A stretch of DNA of 64,000 nucleotides from Gentiana macrophylla (lineage: Eukaryota > Streptophyta > Magnoliopsida > Gentianales > Gentianaceae): the NCBI GenBank assembly GCA_026214975.1, contig CM047810.1, positions 98,906,316 through 98,970,315 of the forward strand. Direction: 5' to 3'. The notes beneath the pieces were generated by a model that saw only the letters and a list, made by a program, of their open reading frames with translations, was not told where the DNA came from and did no database searches. Position numbers and translations under genes: made by a program. Shown one piece after another: positions 1 through 12,921 of this stretch (positions within the stretch are counted from its first letter, which is position 1; every line of letters begins with the position of its first letter).

Positions 1-1158
1 ATATCTTATTAGTAAGTCGCACCGACCAAAACCTTTTGCACTAGAGATAGATCCATCGCCAGCCTTAATATTGTGAATTTGGGGACATGGCTTAAGTTGA
101 GTAATGAGATTTTTATTACTAATCATATGGGAAGAGGCCCCAGAGTCAACAATCCAGTTTCATTACTAATAGATGAGTAGAATTTACTCTGACTTGGCAT
201 GAGAGGCTATGTCAAGAGAGTGACTACCTCCCTTTGTTGAGTTAGAAAGGCTTTGAATGCGACAAAGTCGAGCATTCAACCTCGTTGTCATCTTCTTCCT
301 CACTTATGTCCGCTCGACTTTCCCAAGGTGTCCTGGAGGACTTGGAGGAGTTAGGCTTGCCATGTAGCTTCCAAAGAAGAGTCCTTGGTGTGATTAGTGC
401 GTTTGCAAAGTGGTCACGAAACGCCTTCGATTTTATCAAGAGAGCTTCAGTAAGCCTCAGTAGCCTCAGCAGGTTCCCGACGATCGGCCAGGTGGCACTT
501 TCAGTAGGGTTGTCGGCAGGGGTTCAAAGAAACATCACTTTCCTCTCTGCTTTCCTCATGTTTGACCTCAAGCAAACATGGATTTGAGATTTGGAAGAGG
601 TTTAGTAGCAAGAATTCTACCTCGACATCATCAAGAGTAGGATTGATCCCAAGAAGGAATTTGAATACTCTCTTCTTCTCGATGATGTCTTTAAAGAGTG
701 CAAGATCTTTAACATCATTCCAGGGTGAGTTTCCAACATATCTAGGTGTTGCCATGCCTTAGATAGTTGATTAAAGTATTGAGTTCTGAGACATATCCCC
801 TTGTCTCGCAATTTTGAATCTGAGCTTGAGTTCATAGACTTGAGATGTATTGTCCTTTTTGAGTAAAGGTCTCGGCATTGTCCTGCATTTCTTAGCGATG
901 TCATACATCATGAAGTTCTCATCGATCTCTTTTGTCATAGACCTCGTGAGGATGGTCATGACTTGGTTATTTTCGTGTCCCATGCTTCAAACTTGGGGTC
1001 GGGCCAAAGCAGAGGCGAGTTTGGAAACAGCACAGATATCCCATCTTGCCCTGGCCGGAGATATACATTTTCATAGACCTTGACCATAGCAAGTAATTGT
1101 TACCATCAAGTTTATGATTTGTAAAGAAGAGTGTTCGATTATCCCGGTCACGAGGCAT
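1..1158 (-). pseudogene. Ty1/copia gag and start of protease, decayed
   Basis: On the minus strand the piece from 1158 down starts with Met and carries a copia Gag N-terminal signature (LDGNNYLLWSRSM). Gag-like pieces follow in shifting frames down to about 240, including a stretch close to VFKFLLGINPTLDDV near 650. At 150-100 the aspartic protease motif DSGASSHM is readable. The order Gag then protease fits Ty1/copia, and the integrase and RT would lie beyond the left edge of the window. At least four frame changes separate the pieces, so no working product is expected. Family assignment is secure; the exact lineage is not determined. Confidence 0.8.
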
Positions 1159-1251
1159 TGTGAGTCATGAAGAAGATGAAACATCGATAATGTTGACATT
1201 TTTTCAAAAAAGAACTGAGTTTTGCAAATGGATTTTTAGAACTCAAGAAGT

Positions 1252-1560
1252 CTCTCGATACCATGAAGAGAGTTTGAGAATGTGTTAACACAAGAGTAAA
1301 CTTCAACTTAGTTTATTCATTGATATGAGAGGTGTATAAATAGATACAATTGAGAGAGACTAGCACTAGCTTGGCATGCCACTGAGTATGTAGATGTGGG
1401 CTGCAAGCATGCAAAAGCAAAAAAGTAAAAGTAAAAGCTATGTCTATGACATATTAATTGTGTCTATGACATAAAGTAAACTAGAGTTTGACATATTAAT
1501 TGTTTATATGTATCACAATTAATATGTCTTTTATAATTAAATAAAGTGTACAAAAATATT
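1252..1560 (-). mobile_element. LTR and primer-binding site of the minus-strand copia fragment
   Basis: Read on the minus strand, 1263-1252 is TGGTATCGAGAG, a near match to the initiator tRNA-Met primer site of copia elements. The LTR ends with CA immediately before it, at 1264. The LTR body contains TATTTATAC followed by AATAAA-type sequence. The outer edge is not clear and is placed near 1560 only because the next element is recognisable soon after. Confidence 0.6.
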
Positions 1561-1675
1561 ATGCACGAAATCCTAAGGCTCAAGCACCTGCTGAAAGCCT
1601 CAAAGAATTGAGTCTATTGACCTATTTAATATTTCCACAAATATTAATTTGAGTCTGTTGACTTGAGTAATATTT

Positions 1676-2384
1676 CACAATTAAATATGTGGAAAAGACA
1701 TTTTCCATAATCTTGGCACCAAAGACATTTTTCAGAATGGCAAAATTAATATTGACTTTTTAGGTCAATATATCAAAATTTGGCCCATGTGTGATTGTTT
1801 TTAACAAGGAATTACTTTTCTTGTGTGTTAATTAAAAAGAAATTTGATTATGCATAAAAATATTTATTGGATAAATATTTATGGTAAATAATAAAGATAT
1901 GAATATTCTTGATTTGTTTTAGAATATTTTGGATTATCTTTATTTATTTACTAGGATTATTATAATTGATTTTGTATTAATTGTAAAATCCTTGGAGGCT
2001 AAGTTTTCTTACTCTCCTATATAAAGAGAGTTCTCCTGCGCTAGAATACACTTGAGAATTTCGAATTCCCTTAGTAATTGAGAGGAAGAAATTTTCGGCC
2101 ATAGTCTAGGGAAAATCTTGGTGATTTTTCCAGAAAGATATCGGAGGGTTCGAGTCGAGAATTCCTTCCACCGGGAATTGCTTGGATCACACGATCACGG
2201 AAGATCGTGGTGCTCATCACATCTACTTCCATTCATCCTCCTTGCGGTTCTCTCAACTTGGATTTTGAGATCCAAGATGTATGTTCTACAACTTACTTGT
2301 AGATGTAGATTTAATGTTTTATTACGATATACACATAGATCTAGATCCATAAATCGCTTCCGTTGCGATGATATTTTCCTAACA
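1676..2384 (+). repeat. 5' LTR (inner part only) of the decayed copia element
   Basis: From 1676 this matches 9322-9999 closely, with shared stretches such as ATATGTGGAAAAGACATT and TATATAAAGAGAGTTCTCC. About 710 bp are recognisable against 1839 bp in the 3' LTR, so the outer U3 part is missing or too diverged. TATATAAAG near 2018 is the probable LTR TATA box. Confidence 0.75.
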
Positions 2385-5300
2385 AATTGGTAGCAGATCG
2401 CCATGGTGATCTATATTTATACGTATAAAATATTTAGATCAAGGAGTGGGAATATGCGTGTGTAGATTGCATTATTTTTTTCTTTTAATTTTTATTATTT
2501 TGAAAATTTTATGATGAATGCTTGTGATTGTCGATTGTTGTGGTTGAAGAGATGGATTGGGGTTGGTATTGTTTACCCGTTAGATCTATTGTAAACTCGT
2601 ATAAAAGCGATGAAAATTCGTTCATATGAGTATGAAATTATGTAATTTATTTGTAATTGCAATTATAATTTCCAGAAAATAGATAGTTTTAGTAGCTGTT
2701 TCGTTTTTTCGTTTTTCCCGTTGATCGAGCCGTTGAAACGATGATCCCTCCGGTCAGAATCAAGATTAGAAGATGATGATCAACTCCACAAAATTTGGCG
2801 TCGATCAGAGTCCGTTACAATATCCGTTCGTTGCTGAGAAGAGGCTGCTGTAGCAGAAAACGCGCAGGATTCACAGAAACCCTACCTGTGACTTCCTCGA
2901 TTTTCTGGGAGAGTTTAGACCGTTGAAACGCAAATCCGACCGTTCAGATGGATAAACATGGAGTTTGTGACGTGGCATAAAAATTGAAGGTCGATCAGGA
3001 TTCATCTCGATTCCCGATCGGCCTCGGGAAGTCACTGATGCGCTGCATTCAAAGTCAGATTCAGCAGCAAGTTGGGCGGCTCACTGGAGAAAATTGACAA
3101 GTCAAAGATCCGATCCAACCGTCCATATTGGAGTTCGAGGAGTGAAGAAAAGATCTGGAAAGTTTCGTCCCGATCCGAGTTCGTTTGGTATGCCAATCGT
3201 CGAAGAGTTCGAACAGCTGCAGATTTTCTTAGAAAGTAGTAAACCCTAGTTAGGGTTTTGGTTTTTATTTTCTATTAGATTAGATACGAGTGCCAACGAT
3301 CCATCTCGGTGTTTAAATTTTCCATAATTTTATTTTTATGTGTTTGATCATAAAATAGATATAAAACCCGGAATTGCCATGACATGCATCATATCATAAA
3401 TCCACTCCATGCATACATGTAGAATTTTAATTTTGGTAATTAAAATAGGCATGTATATTAACTCGTCGTGTAATTAGTTGAAATTTAATTAATACGTGGT
3501 AATTAATAAATTTAGTAACTAATTAATGATCCGAGGACGGGTTATGAAATCGTTAGGCCTTTCGGTGTGTGTTCTCGTGAACCGCCTTAAAGCCCAAACG
3601 AGATCACGTTTTCAATTAAGTAGTGTCTACGAGATTGAATGATGGTAAATGAACAATAAATCTTGGATAAAAGCGGTTCGCTTATAGGTTGGGTGGTCAA
3701 TCGAGCTTCGCTCAAACGACTTAACCCTCCTAGTGTGATGTATGCACGGGGTCCGGCAAGACTAAGCCAAACCGAGAGCGGAGGGGTGATTCCTTCTAAT
3801 CTCAATAGGGCTCTCTTGACCCGATTTCGTCCGGATCATCACATATGTTCCAACGAATAGGACGGGTAGGCTTGCCTACGTTACCGACACCATTCGAATC
3901 CTTGATTTTATGTGCTTTTATGTTAACATCAAAAAGACGTGGTTAGTTAACCCACCACCACTTCCAAAATATTGAGTGGGAGCGGGGGGAGGCGACACCA
4001 ACCCCACGGCCTCTACTATAGATGCAAGTAAGTGAGAGAAGGGTGACGCCGCGTGGCGCTTTGATTTCGTCCCCTACGGATGGTGTTCACCCCTATCAAC
4101 ATTCATGGCTTGGTCTCCGAAAGGATAGGATTTACGGGTACTCGTCGGGTCACCGACCTATCCTACGACGGCACACTCTGGGCATCTAAGAGATCCGATA
4201 TAATAGGTCACACTCATCAAGGGTATTTTTTGATAAATACCTAGGCTAAAAAAGGAAGGTAGTCAATGAATAAAGGGATGTTCGATTCTCGTGGGATGTC
4301 CGATTCTCACAAGTTATTCATTGATTTAACCGTTGATCTCTTTGACCTACCTACTGCAGTGATCGAGATGCAAGGTTAAAACCTTGGAATGGTAGAGTAG
4401 ACTTACTTTTAGTTTACAATTCCTAAAATACAATAATATAATAGTGTTAAACTTGAATTAATATATGTCATTTTATTTACAGCATCATATCCCTTACTAA
4501 ATTGCTTAAATTTTATAATTGACTAGTATTGACTTCGTTAAAAAGTGGAAAGTAACTAGGACGTTGAACTAATTAATCGATAATGCAATCATTTTTTCGA
4601 AAGAGATAATTTCTCTTAAGCCTTTTAAAACCAAAGTGACATATGGGTATGTCACTAGTGTCATTCGTGTTAAACGAGAGACAAAACTTAGTATGATCAG
4701 GTGATTTCGGACTTTGAAATTCTTCTAGTGAATTTTGAGTGTGCAGTGATAACACGAGTAATTTTCTAATTGAAAAATCGGAAAATCATGAAGTGTCACT
4801 AGTTGGACGATATTTGGAATCGATGGACTAGTGGGAGCTTTATGATTTGTTGTTTTTCTAAGACATTAGAAAAGTGTAATTGACTACACACGTAAGCATT
4901 CTAATTGAAAAATTGGAGAATCATAAAATGAAGCTTTGCTCGTTAGACGGTATTTGGAACCGATAAACTAGTGGGAGCTTTAATGTTATGATTTGTTGTT
5001 TTTTTGGTATATTAGAGAAGTCCGACAAGTCGGACGAGTAACACTCGAAATAGACATCCCACGGTTCAAGAGTAGTGTCTACTCAAACGAACCGCTAGTT
5101 CAAAACTGTTTCCGTTTACGGAAAGTCAAGAATGGGAAAGTATGTCTAAAAGTGTTAGTCATCTAAAACTGAGTTGATTTTAAGGCTAAACCGAAAATTA
5201 ATTAACTGAAAATCATAGGATAAGGACAGTGATTTTGGATCACCAACCTATGAATCCTTGGTGATTTTCTTGAGCTCAGTTCTTTGGAAGAACGAGGCAG

Positions 5301-6670
5301 CAGTGCATTTAACGATTAAATAAGTAAACAACGGGCAGTAATTTTAGCTAGAATAGTGGGAGTGATATAAGGAAATGAATCTCGGATTCAATCCTTGGAT
5401 ATCGCAGAAAATTTATTTTCTGTTTAAGATTCGTTGGAACGAATGGATTTTCCTTCTGTTCGATAATTTGTTTGTCGTATAGAAAGTGAATATACCATTT
5501 GTTGTACGAATCCAAAACTCGGACTTTCGTTTGATAAAGTCAAAACCACTTAGAATTGCTAAAATATGTATATAAAACACATCTTAAGAACTATTAAGAG
5601 CAATTGGTTTCTATATTTAGATAAACACTTCTTAATAATCCATAATTAGTGCATAGTCCCTAAAAGACAAGACCTGAAGACTGGCTCAGGGTGATTCCTT
5701 TCTACCAGTCTGGTTATATTGTCTCAAAGGTTCAATGACTAAGTTTCCTTTCAATCGGGAAAGGATAATGGTTATAAAGAAGTAACATAGCTTGTTCATG
5801 GCGACCTTGGGTCCGATGAAAGATACAAGCTAGTAGGAGCCTCCGAGTAGTGACCTCTTGTGTCGATAACTATTCAAACACTCCGGTAAGTTTATCCAAA
5901 ATAGTTTAAGGTGTCTCTGATTCTGTCAGAGATGGAGTATTCTATGCTCAGAAATTGGCAATCACATAGTCCTAGGGACTGATGTTCGGCCTGCCTCATA
6001 GTGAAATGCTTTCACTAAGGAAAGAAACCATTGAATTGCCTTAAATAGTTGTAGATGTGCTACCATACAATCGTTTAACTCAATAAAGATATTGAAGTGA
6101 AATAACGGTTTACATTGAAGCGTAGAACCGAGAAGTCTACCTAGAATGTGCTTTGGAATTAACGGATAATGAGTGGATTCGGTTCACCCAAATTCCGTCA
6201 ATATAAGCATTTAGCACATGATGCTTGATGGTAGGACTGAATTTCACGCGTACGTTCGGTCGATGACCAAATCGTGATATATCTTGAAGAATTGAGAAAA
6301 AGGTTCGTTCTCAGATTCTTGAAATCGGGAAGGGAAAGTTATGCTGTTGCATCCTTTCTGATAGAGTCTATGAACAACAAACCTTGAACCTTAGAGTACG
6401 GATACTCAAGGTAGTTACTTACTGATTAGATCAAACCACATCCAACATTGGTTGTTGGTGATGACACTAAATACTACTGAACTAAATCAGAATTTCGATC
6501 TACCACGAAAATAGTGGGAGTATGGTTTATCCATTATCCATTATGGGTTCTGCGGACTTAATGGTCTACAGGATCGATCGATGACCTATGGCTCTTTTGT
6601 GAGCTGTATAAGATTCTGATAATAGAGGTTGGTTTACAAGCCATAACCCTGTGAATGGAGTTTGGTACTC
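2385..6670 (+). other. Non-coding or unreadable interior of the decayed copia element
   Basis: The stretch starts with the primer site and a long untranslated leader (to about 3500). The leader part at 3280-3440 is related, in inverted orientation, to the 261-bp unit at 14141-14401. Gag and integrase should lie between 3900 and 6600, but only short unconvincing traces in many frames are left. The phrase CCTATCCTACGACGGCA occurs at about 4160 and again at about 7974. Confidence 0.5.
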
Positions 6671-6672
6671 GT

Positions 6673-7720
6673 GAGAGTCATTCATACTCTTGTAGAACCA
6701 CCTGAGTGCCTCAGGCCCAGTGGGAGTAATTGGATCTACATGGAAAAGAGTAGAATGAATAGGAAAGTTTATCTTTCAAAGCAAAGCCTGAGTGGTCTAG
6801 GGGTAATTCCCTAAGCAGTAGAGAGTTAATCAAACCATGGACTCTCTTATCACCTAGTATTGCAAGATTTCGTTCACAAGCAGAAAATAGGGGTGATGCC
6901 CTAAGACTTTCTTGGCAAACAAACGGAATCTGGATTCATTCGGAACAGAAGGGTATTGCCTTATGAACTTATGACAGGATGACTGTCAAGGCTTATGTCC
7001 TTTGTGGATAAAAAGCAAACCTCTTGGTCATTGGAAGTCACATGTTTCTAAAACATATGGATTTGACCAGAATATTGATAAGTCTTTTGTAGACTGGATA
7101 TCAATTTTAGTACAGTAGTGAATATATACATATATATTAGTGTTTGTGAAGGATAACGCCGCACTGAGTTGGACTCACATGGGTGTGTTATCTCAAGTCG
7201 AGAATCGACAATGCCACAATTCTTCGTAACAGAGATTTGGACAACATTCTCTGAGTTTGACTCGGTCGAATTCATTAGAATCGATCCTTTGGTTTCCCAT
7301 CCATCTTATTGATTAAGATGATGCATCTGTGTATGCAACATTCAACGAGGAAGTTCTACCCTATGCCTCAGGAATGACTCTCTAAATCTTCGGATCAAGA
7401 GAAATGGGATAGATTCTCTTTATAGTAAGAGATGGTCAGGTTATTGAACGTCAATTTTGATCGAATCTTAGATTCGGCACTTAACAAAGCAAGTTTAGTA
7501 TGTCCTTTAGTATCTTGAGAGAACGAGGAATAATATGCGGGCATGTGAGAATACACTGGTTCTGACTTTGTGTCAGATTAAGGATGATCGTTAAGTCGAT
7601 CTCGGTCTCAGTGTTTACTCTTGTGTTGAAGCTATGGCCTGGAGGAATCCAAAGAACGCCAACTCGACTTTAACTAGTTGGGTGATTAGCGGCTTTTTTG
7701 TAGTAGCTAGAGGCGATATA
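6673..7720 (+). pseudogene. Copia reverse transcriptase/RNase H relics
   Basis: Three short readable relics lie in copia order. Near 6680-6770, LVEPPECLRPSGSNWIY resembles the segment before the RT core. At about 7033-7098, WKSHVSKTYGFDQNIDKS resembles the RT segment after the YGLKQ motif. At 7520-7680, YLERTRNNM and AWRNPKNANST resemble the region up to and including RNase H. Each sits in a different frame with stops between. Similarity was judged by eye against known copia organisation, not by a search. Confidence 0.55.
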
Positions 7721-8160
7721 GCCTCGGGATTTCCTTTCGATTTTGGGAGTGATTCCAGATTTGGAAAGCCGATACCACATCATTGTGCAAACGATGAAGG
7801 GGTAGCTTATAAGGATTTCCGAAATCACTTGAGTTCAAGAGCATATTGGGAAAGTACCACATGATTAGATGGACCGGCGACGTTTCGATTCTACGGATCG
7901 CCTCGAGCCGACAACCCGACCGATCATTAAGACCCATGACATTCGAGATATAGGTGCTCCCGAGTCACCGACCTATCCTACGACGGCATACTCGGAGTGT
8001 ACTTTGGAATCGAAATGGTTATGATAAGTTTTGTGGGTACTAAAATACGGGATGAGTCTCCATTGCTTTAGAGCAAGTGGGAGATGTAGTTTGCTGTAGT
8101 TTTAAATAATAGGGTGTGCTCTAAAACAATTAATCACAAGCTTTCGTGCAAGTGGGAGAT

Positions 8161-9999
8161 TGTTAGGTGTGATGCCCGAAAGACAATTTTTGTAATTGTT
8201 TTATTTAATAAATGAAATGATATTATTATTCATATTTATTATTCTCATAATCACCGATGTGACAATAGTATTTACACTACAGAAAACCCTAAGTATATCG
8301 TTTATGTAATCACTTAACTCAGTGTATGTGATATACACGGGAGGATTGAGTTAGTGAAGATGTACTTAAAATACAATTAGCCCGTAGTAAAGTTAATCGA
8401 GAGTATCGGGTCTCTCCTTTAACGTACTATTAATGTGCCCATAACACAATAGGTGTGATTGTCTTATCCGGACTTTCGGTTAAGAGAACCTAATGGGGCA
8501 TTTATATATGATAGATATATCATATAGAAATTTGGACCGATTTGATCCGAGTTCTCAATATAATTCCGTAATTGAGAAGTCTTATCGAATCATTAGATGA
8601 TCATATTATGGATATATCTTAATCACGAGGTGATCACAATGATCGCTTGAATCGGTATGAGGTTTGACTTGACGGTTAAGGATTACACCGAGTCGTGATC
8701 CGAATTACCCCATCTTGGCATTGTCTTTGGATTGAGTGAGTAGTACGTGTTATCACAGATACGGAATCCATTCCTTCCATTTATGGAAGTAGATAGACAC
8801 GATTCCTTTATGAGTTAATCCTAGACATTGATCGATCCATGGGATTCATATTACATCGATTAGCTACCAAAGTGAGTTATTTGAATTATTGATCACTAGG
8901 GGTTAACGGTAAGTAAGGACAAGATGTTCGAAAAGGGTTAACGGTAACTTCCCGATTTAGAATGAGCAATCATGGAGGATTAATCCATATGAAATGATTA
9001 TATCAATGGACGCTTATTACTTTCTCGTGAGGAGATAAATATAATCTTATAATCGGAGGAGTGCGATCACGGGATTATGGTGGCATATTTCTGTGATTGA
9101 TTTATCGAATATAATTATTCTGTTTCATGAGATAATTATTTATTTGATTTATCGGAGCCGCGATTATTAGTCCATGGTCCCCGACGTGCCTCCTAATATA
9201 GCATAGATATTCTCGGACGTCGAATCCTAATAATATTAATTTAGTTCATGTTGGACTTTATTAAAACGATATGTGAATTAATTGTTTAGTGGACTATTAA
9301 ATTAGTTGGGCTAAATAATTAAATATGTGGAAAAGACATTTTCCATAATCTTGGCCCAATTATTGTGTAATGGCAAAATTAATATTGACTAGGTCAATAT
9401 ATACAAATTTCGCCCCATGTGATTGTTTTTAACAAGGAATTAGTTTTCTTGTGTGTTAAAAGACATAATGCATAAAAATATTTATTGGATAAATATTTAT
9501 GGTAAATAATAAAGATATGAATATTCTTGATTTGTTTTAGAATATTTTGGGATTATCTTTATTTACTAGGATTATTATAATTGATTTTGTATTAATTGTA
9601 AAATCCTTGGAGAGGCTAAGTTTTACTCTCCTATATAAAGAGAGTTCTCCAAGCCTTAGAATACACTTGAGAATTTCGAATTCCCCTTAGTAATTGAGAG
9701 GAAGAAATTTTCGGCCATAGTCAGTGGGAAAATCTTGGTGATTTTTCCGGGTAGCATATCGGAGGGGTTCGAGTCGAGAATTCCTTCCACCGGGAATTGC
9801 TTGGATCACACGTACGGAAGATCGTGGTGCTCATCACATCTACTTCCATTCATCCTCCTTGCTGTTCTCCAACTTGGATTTTGAGATCCAAGAGGTATGT
9901 TCTACAACTTACTTGTAGATGTAGATTTAATGTTTTATTACGTATACACATAGATCTAGATCCATAAATCGCTTCCGTTGCGATGATATTTTCCTAACA
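8161..9999 (+). repeat. 3' LTR of the decayed copia element
   Basis: The sequence begins TGTTAGGTGTGATGCC right after the polypurine tract and ends CCTAACA, so the terminal TGTTAGG/CCTAACA inverted repeat is intact. Length is 1839 bp. The promoter-like TATATAAAG near 9640 and the GAGAATTTCGAATTCC block are shared with the left LTR. Confidence 0.8.
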
Positions 10000-10066
10000 A
10001 AAACTTCTTTCATCTCTTGGTTGGAAGTTGGGCTCGGGAAATAAATTGAGGTTTTGGAAGGATTCT

Positions 10067-12338
10067 TGTAACGCCCCGCTCCCGGATACCGAGTCCTTAT
10101 CCAGAAGAAACGTTCTGCGCGTATAGCATTAAATATATCTAATATTAAACGCAAGCCTCTATGTCATCGTATCAATTAAAAGCAAACGGAAGCCCAAAAG
10201 ACTCGGGTAAAGGTCATAAATGCTACTAGAATAGAAACTCAACATAATAAAGATAGAAAGGTGTCCTCAAACAACAAACGTCTAACAAGTACGATGTCCA
10301 AAGAAACATAAACTTGTCTTAAAAGAAGTACAAACTTCATTACAAAAGTCTAAAATAAAAGAGCAACATTTGTCTAAAGAAGGGAAAACAACAACGTATA
10401 GTGCAACATGAAATAAAGGAAACTGGACACATCATCAAGCATCATCTTCATCACATCCTCGTCATCGAACTCATGGACAACCTGTTCATCTTCTCACCCC
10501 CACAATGCATACAAAAGAAAATTCAAAGGAGGTAAGTACATAGGTACTTAGAAAGAGTGAGAACCTAATGAATAATTAAGCTTTACAACAAAAAGGTTCA
10601 TGTTAATAATTATTAAGTTATCTTCACGAGACAGACACAACTCTAGGATTCACTTCATGCTCATCAACATGTTGTGACTATTGGCTCCTAGCTTAACTTA
10701 TCTGTGTTACATCAGCATTCAAGGCACTACGCATGGTGCGAAGTAACTGGGTGCAACATATTAGTGGATCACACCAATAACCACGGAAGCCTATTTTGGT
10801 AGACTCCGATAGTGTACACGTTCGGCGAAGTCCCTCCATACGTAGGGTCTCGGACTTACAGGGTGGTGTTCCTCCGTACGTAGGGTCCAAAGACTTACAG
10901 AGTTATTCACGTTCAGAACGCACACACATCGCGATATAGACTTGTGTCTTACCAAGAATGGATTGATGTTTAATCTTTTTACTACACAAGTATGTTTGTT
11001 ATTATGTTGTTAACTAGCCGCCTAAGAGTTTTCAAGTAAGCTCCCTCACATATACTACTCTCTTACTTAGACCACTAGACACGGACAAGGCCTAGCAATT
11101 ACACAGTCATTGATGAATACTAATTCATCAAAGCACAAGCCTTTCATGCTCTTCCGACGGTCCCGAACTTCAACTCTTTGGAAGAGTACATTCGGTGCCG
11201 GAACTAAACGCATCAGAAACTCAATCGAGGCTTGTTCATTTTCATTTCATCTTATTTAAGCTCATTAACAAAACTAAGATTCAAGTTAAGCATCAAAACT
11301 TCATAAGCTACAAAATTCATTGTCTACCCAAATCATATATTGATATTTTCCCGGAAGAGAAAATAACACAACACCACCCAATAACACTAAACAACCTTAC
11401 ATTACATATTTATTAAATCAACCTCATTTTTCTAGAAACCAAGGAATGCATAATTAATCTTTTTTTTTTTATATACTTCTGCCCTCTTTTTTTGTTTACA
11501 AAGTCGGCAAGTGATGGCATTTGATATACTGCTTCCCTTTTTCATTCGGAAGCATACTATCAGCAAAATAAATAGATAATATATAATATACAAAAAAACT
11601 TAAAAGCAAAACCTGTATGTTTTTATTTTTATTATAACCTTTTAACACCAACTATTTCACACAATAAACATCAAGATTTGCTTAACCTTAACATCATAAA
11701 ACACCAATTAGTAAATATGAAATCTCTCTTACCACAATTCAACACTAAGACTCAACCCTAACATTGTAAAACCGTAATTAGTCATTAGAAAGGGCCTATT
11801 ATCTTTTAGCAAGCTAATCCAAGCCCAATTCTCAGAAATACCGTAGCAAAACGATCCTTCCTTCGCAGAAAACCTTAACAAAATCTCAACTTTCTTGTGT
11901 TGAAACGACGCCCTCTTCACGACGATTCCGCTGCTCTACTCTGATCTGAAAACCGTTAAAATCCGTCTTAGAATCTGAAAGAATAGCTCTCAGCCTTTCT
12001 TTTTTTTGCTCTCACGCCGTCTCTCTCTCTTTCAACGTAGGAAGAAAATTCTGATTCAAAAAGTTAGGGAAACTAATGGGAATTATTTTTTCTTAAATAG
12101 AAAAATTCTCAATAATTAACCTAATCCCTTATTTTCCTTAAATACCCTTATTATTAAATAATCAGTTTTTTTCCAAATATACATACATATTTCGACTTTA
12201 CATATATATATATATATATATATTTATCCACAATATATATATATATATACACATAAAATACTTTAATCCGTAAATCATAATATTCAATTTTTCGCAAAAT
12301 GACACGTCTGTTTTTTTACGAAAAGTCGGGATATTACA
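10067..12338 (+). mobile_element. Solo LTR, 2272 bp, with ATTCT target duplication
   Basis: The sequence runs from TGTAACGCCCCGCTCCC to GGGATATTACA, a TG..CA pair with a TGTAA/TTACA terminal inverted repeat. It is flanked on both sides by ATTCT (10062-10066 and 12339-12343), the 5-bp duplication of LTR-element integration. No internal coding region or second LTR lies next to it, so it is a solo LTR left by recombination. A TGTAACGCC start is common in plant Ty3/gypsy LTRs, so gypsy origin is likely but not proven. A second copy of the family lies at 35501-37770 in the opposite orientation. A long TA run lies near 12204-12250. Confidence 0.85.
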
Positions 12339-12343
12339 ATTCT

Positions 12344-12921
12344 TGGATTGTAGAGAGAGTTCTGTTGATATGTGCTTTCCTAGACTCTTTCGCCTTGAGG
12401 AATTTGGTGAGTGTTTGGTGAGCGATAGAGGAAGATTCGTGGATGGGGTGGTATTAGGAATGGAGGTGGAAAAGAGAGATGAGAGAGAGACTGGACTATT
12501 ATTAATGATACTCAACGTTAGTCATCTATTAATTTGTACTAATTAGCTCAACTTTAGTCACCGTCATTTTGTCTCAGAGGGAATGGCATAGGATGTGGGT
12601 GGTGCTGCTCTTCAGGTGGGTGGTGGTGCTGCTGTTTGGGTGAAGTTGCAAGAAAGATGATGAAGAGGACAAAGGAAAAGACAGGTTTGGCCCTATTACA
12701 AGAGTTGTATTGGACTGGGTGGTGCTGCTCTTCAGGTGGTATTTTTTCAAAAATAAAAAATAAAAAAAGAATAGAGGTGGTAAATTAAACAAAATAATTA
12801 TTTAAGGTCGTAAATTGATCAATTAGAAATTTAAGATTGTAAATTTTACATATCTTATAGTTTAGGACCTTAGGTTGTAAATCAATTAAATAATAGTTCA
12901 GATTGTATAATTTATGTGCAC
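12344..12921. other. Intergenic stretch, no gene recognised
   Basis: No credible ORF is present. The phrase GGGTGGTGCTGCTCTTCAGG occurs twice (about 12598 and 12717) with a partial copy between, so a short local duplication is present. Confidence 0.5.

Larger units (their letters stand above)
1676..9999 (+). mobile_element. Decayed long Ty1/copia element
   Basis: The element is bounded by related LTR sequences at 1676-2384 and 8161-9999. The left LTR ends ...CCTAACA and is followed by a primer-site-like TGGTAGCAGATCG (2388-2400). The right LTR begins TGTTAGG directly after a polypurine tract (AGTGGGAGAT, 8151-8160). The 5.8-kb interior has no long ORF, but fragments of copia pol can be read in it. 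No target duplication can be shown because the left LTR lacks its outer part. It is either a very old autonomous element or a large non-coding derivative that keeps pol relics. Confidence 0.75.

Noticed and set aside
12198..12515. 105-codon minus-strand ORF
   Set aside because: Its end is translated TA repeat of the solo LTR and the ORF crosses the LTR boundary and target duplication.
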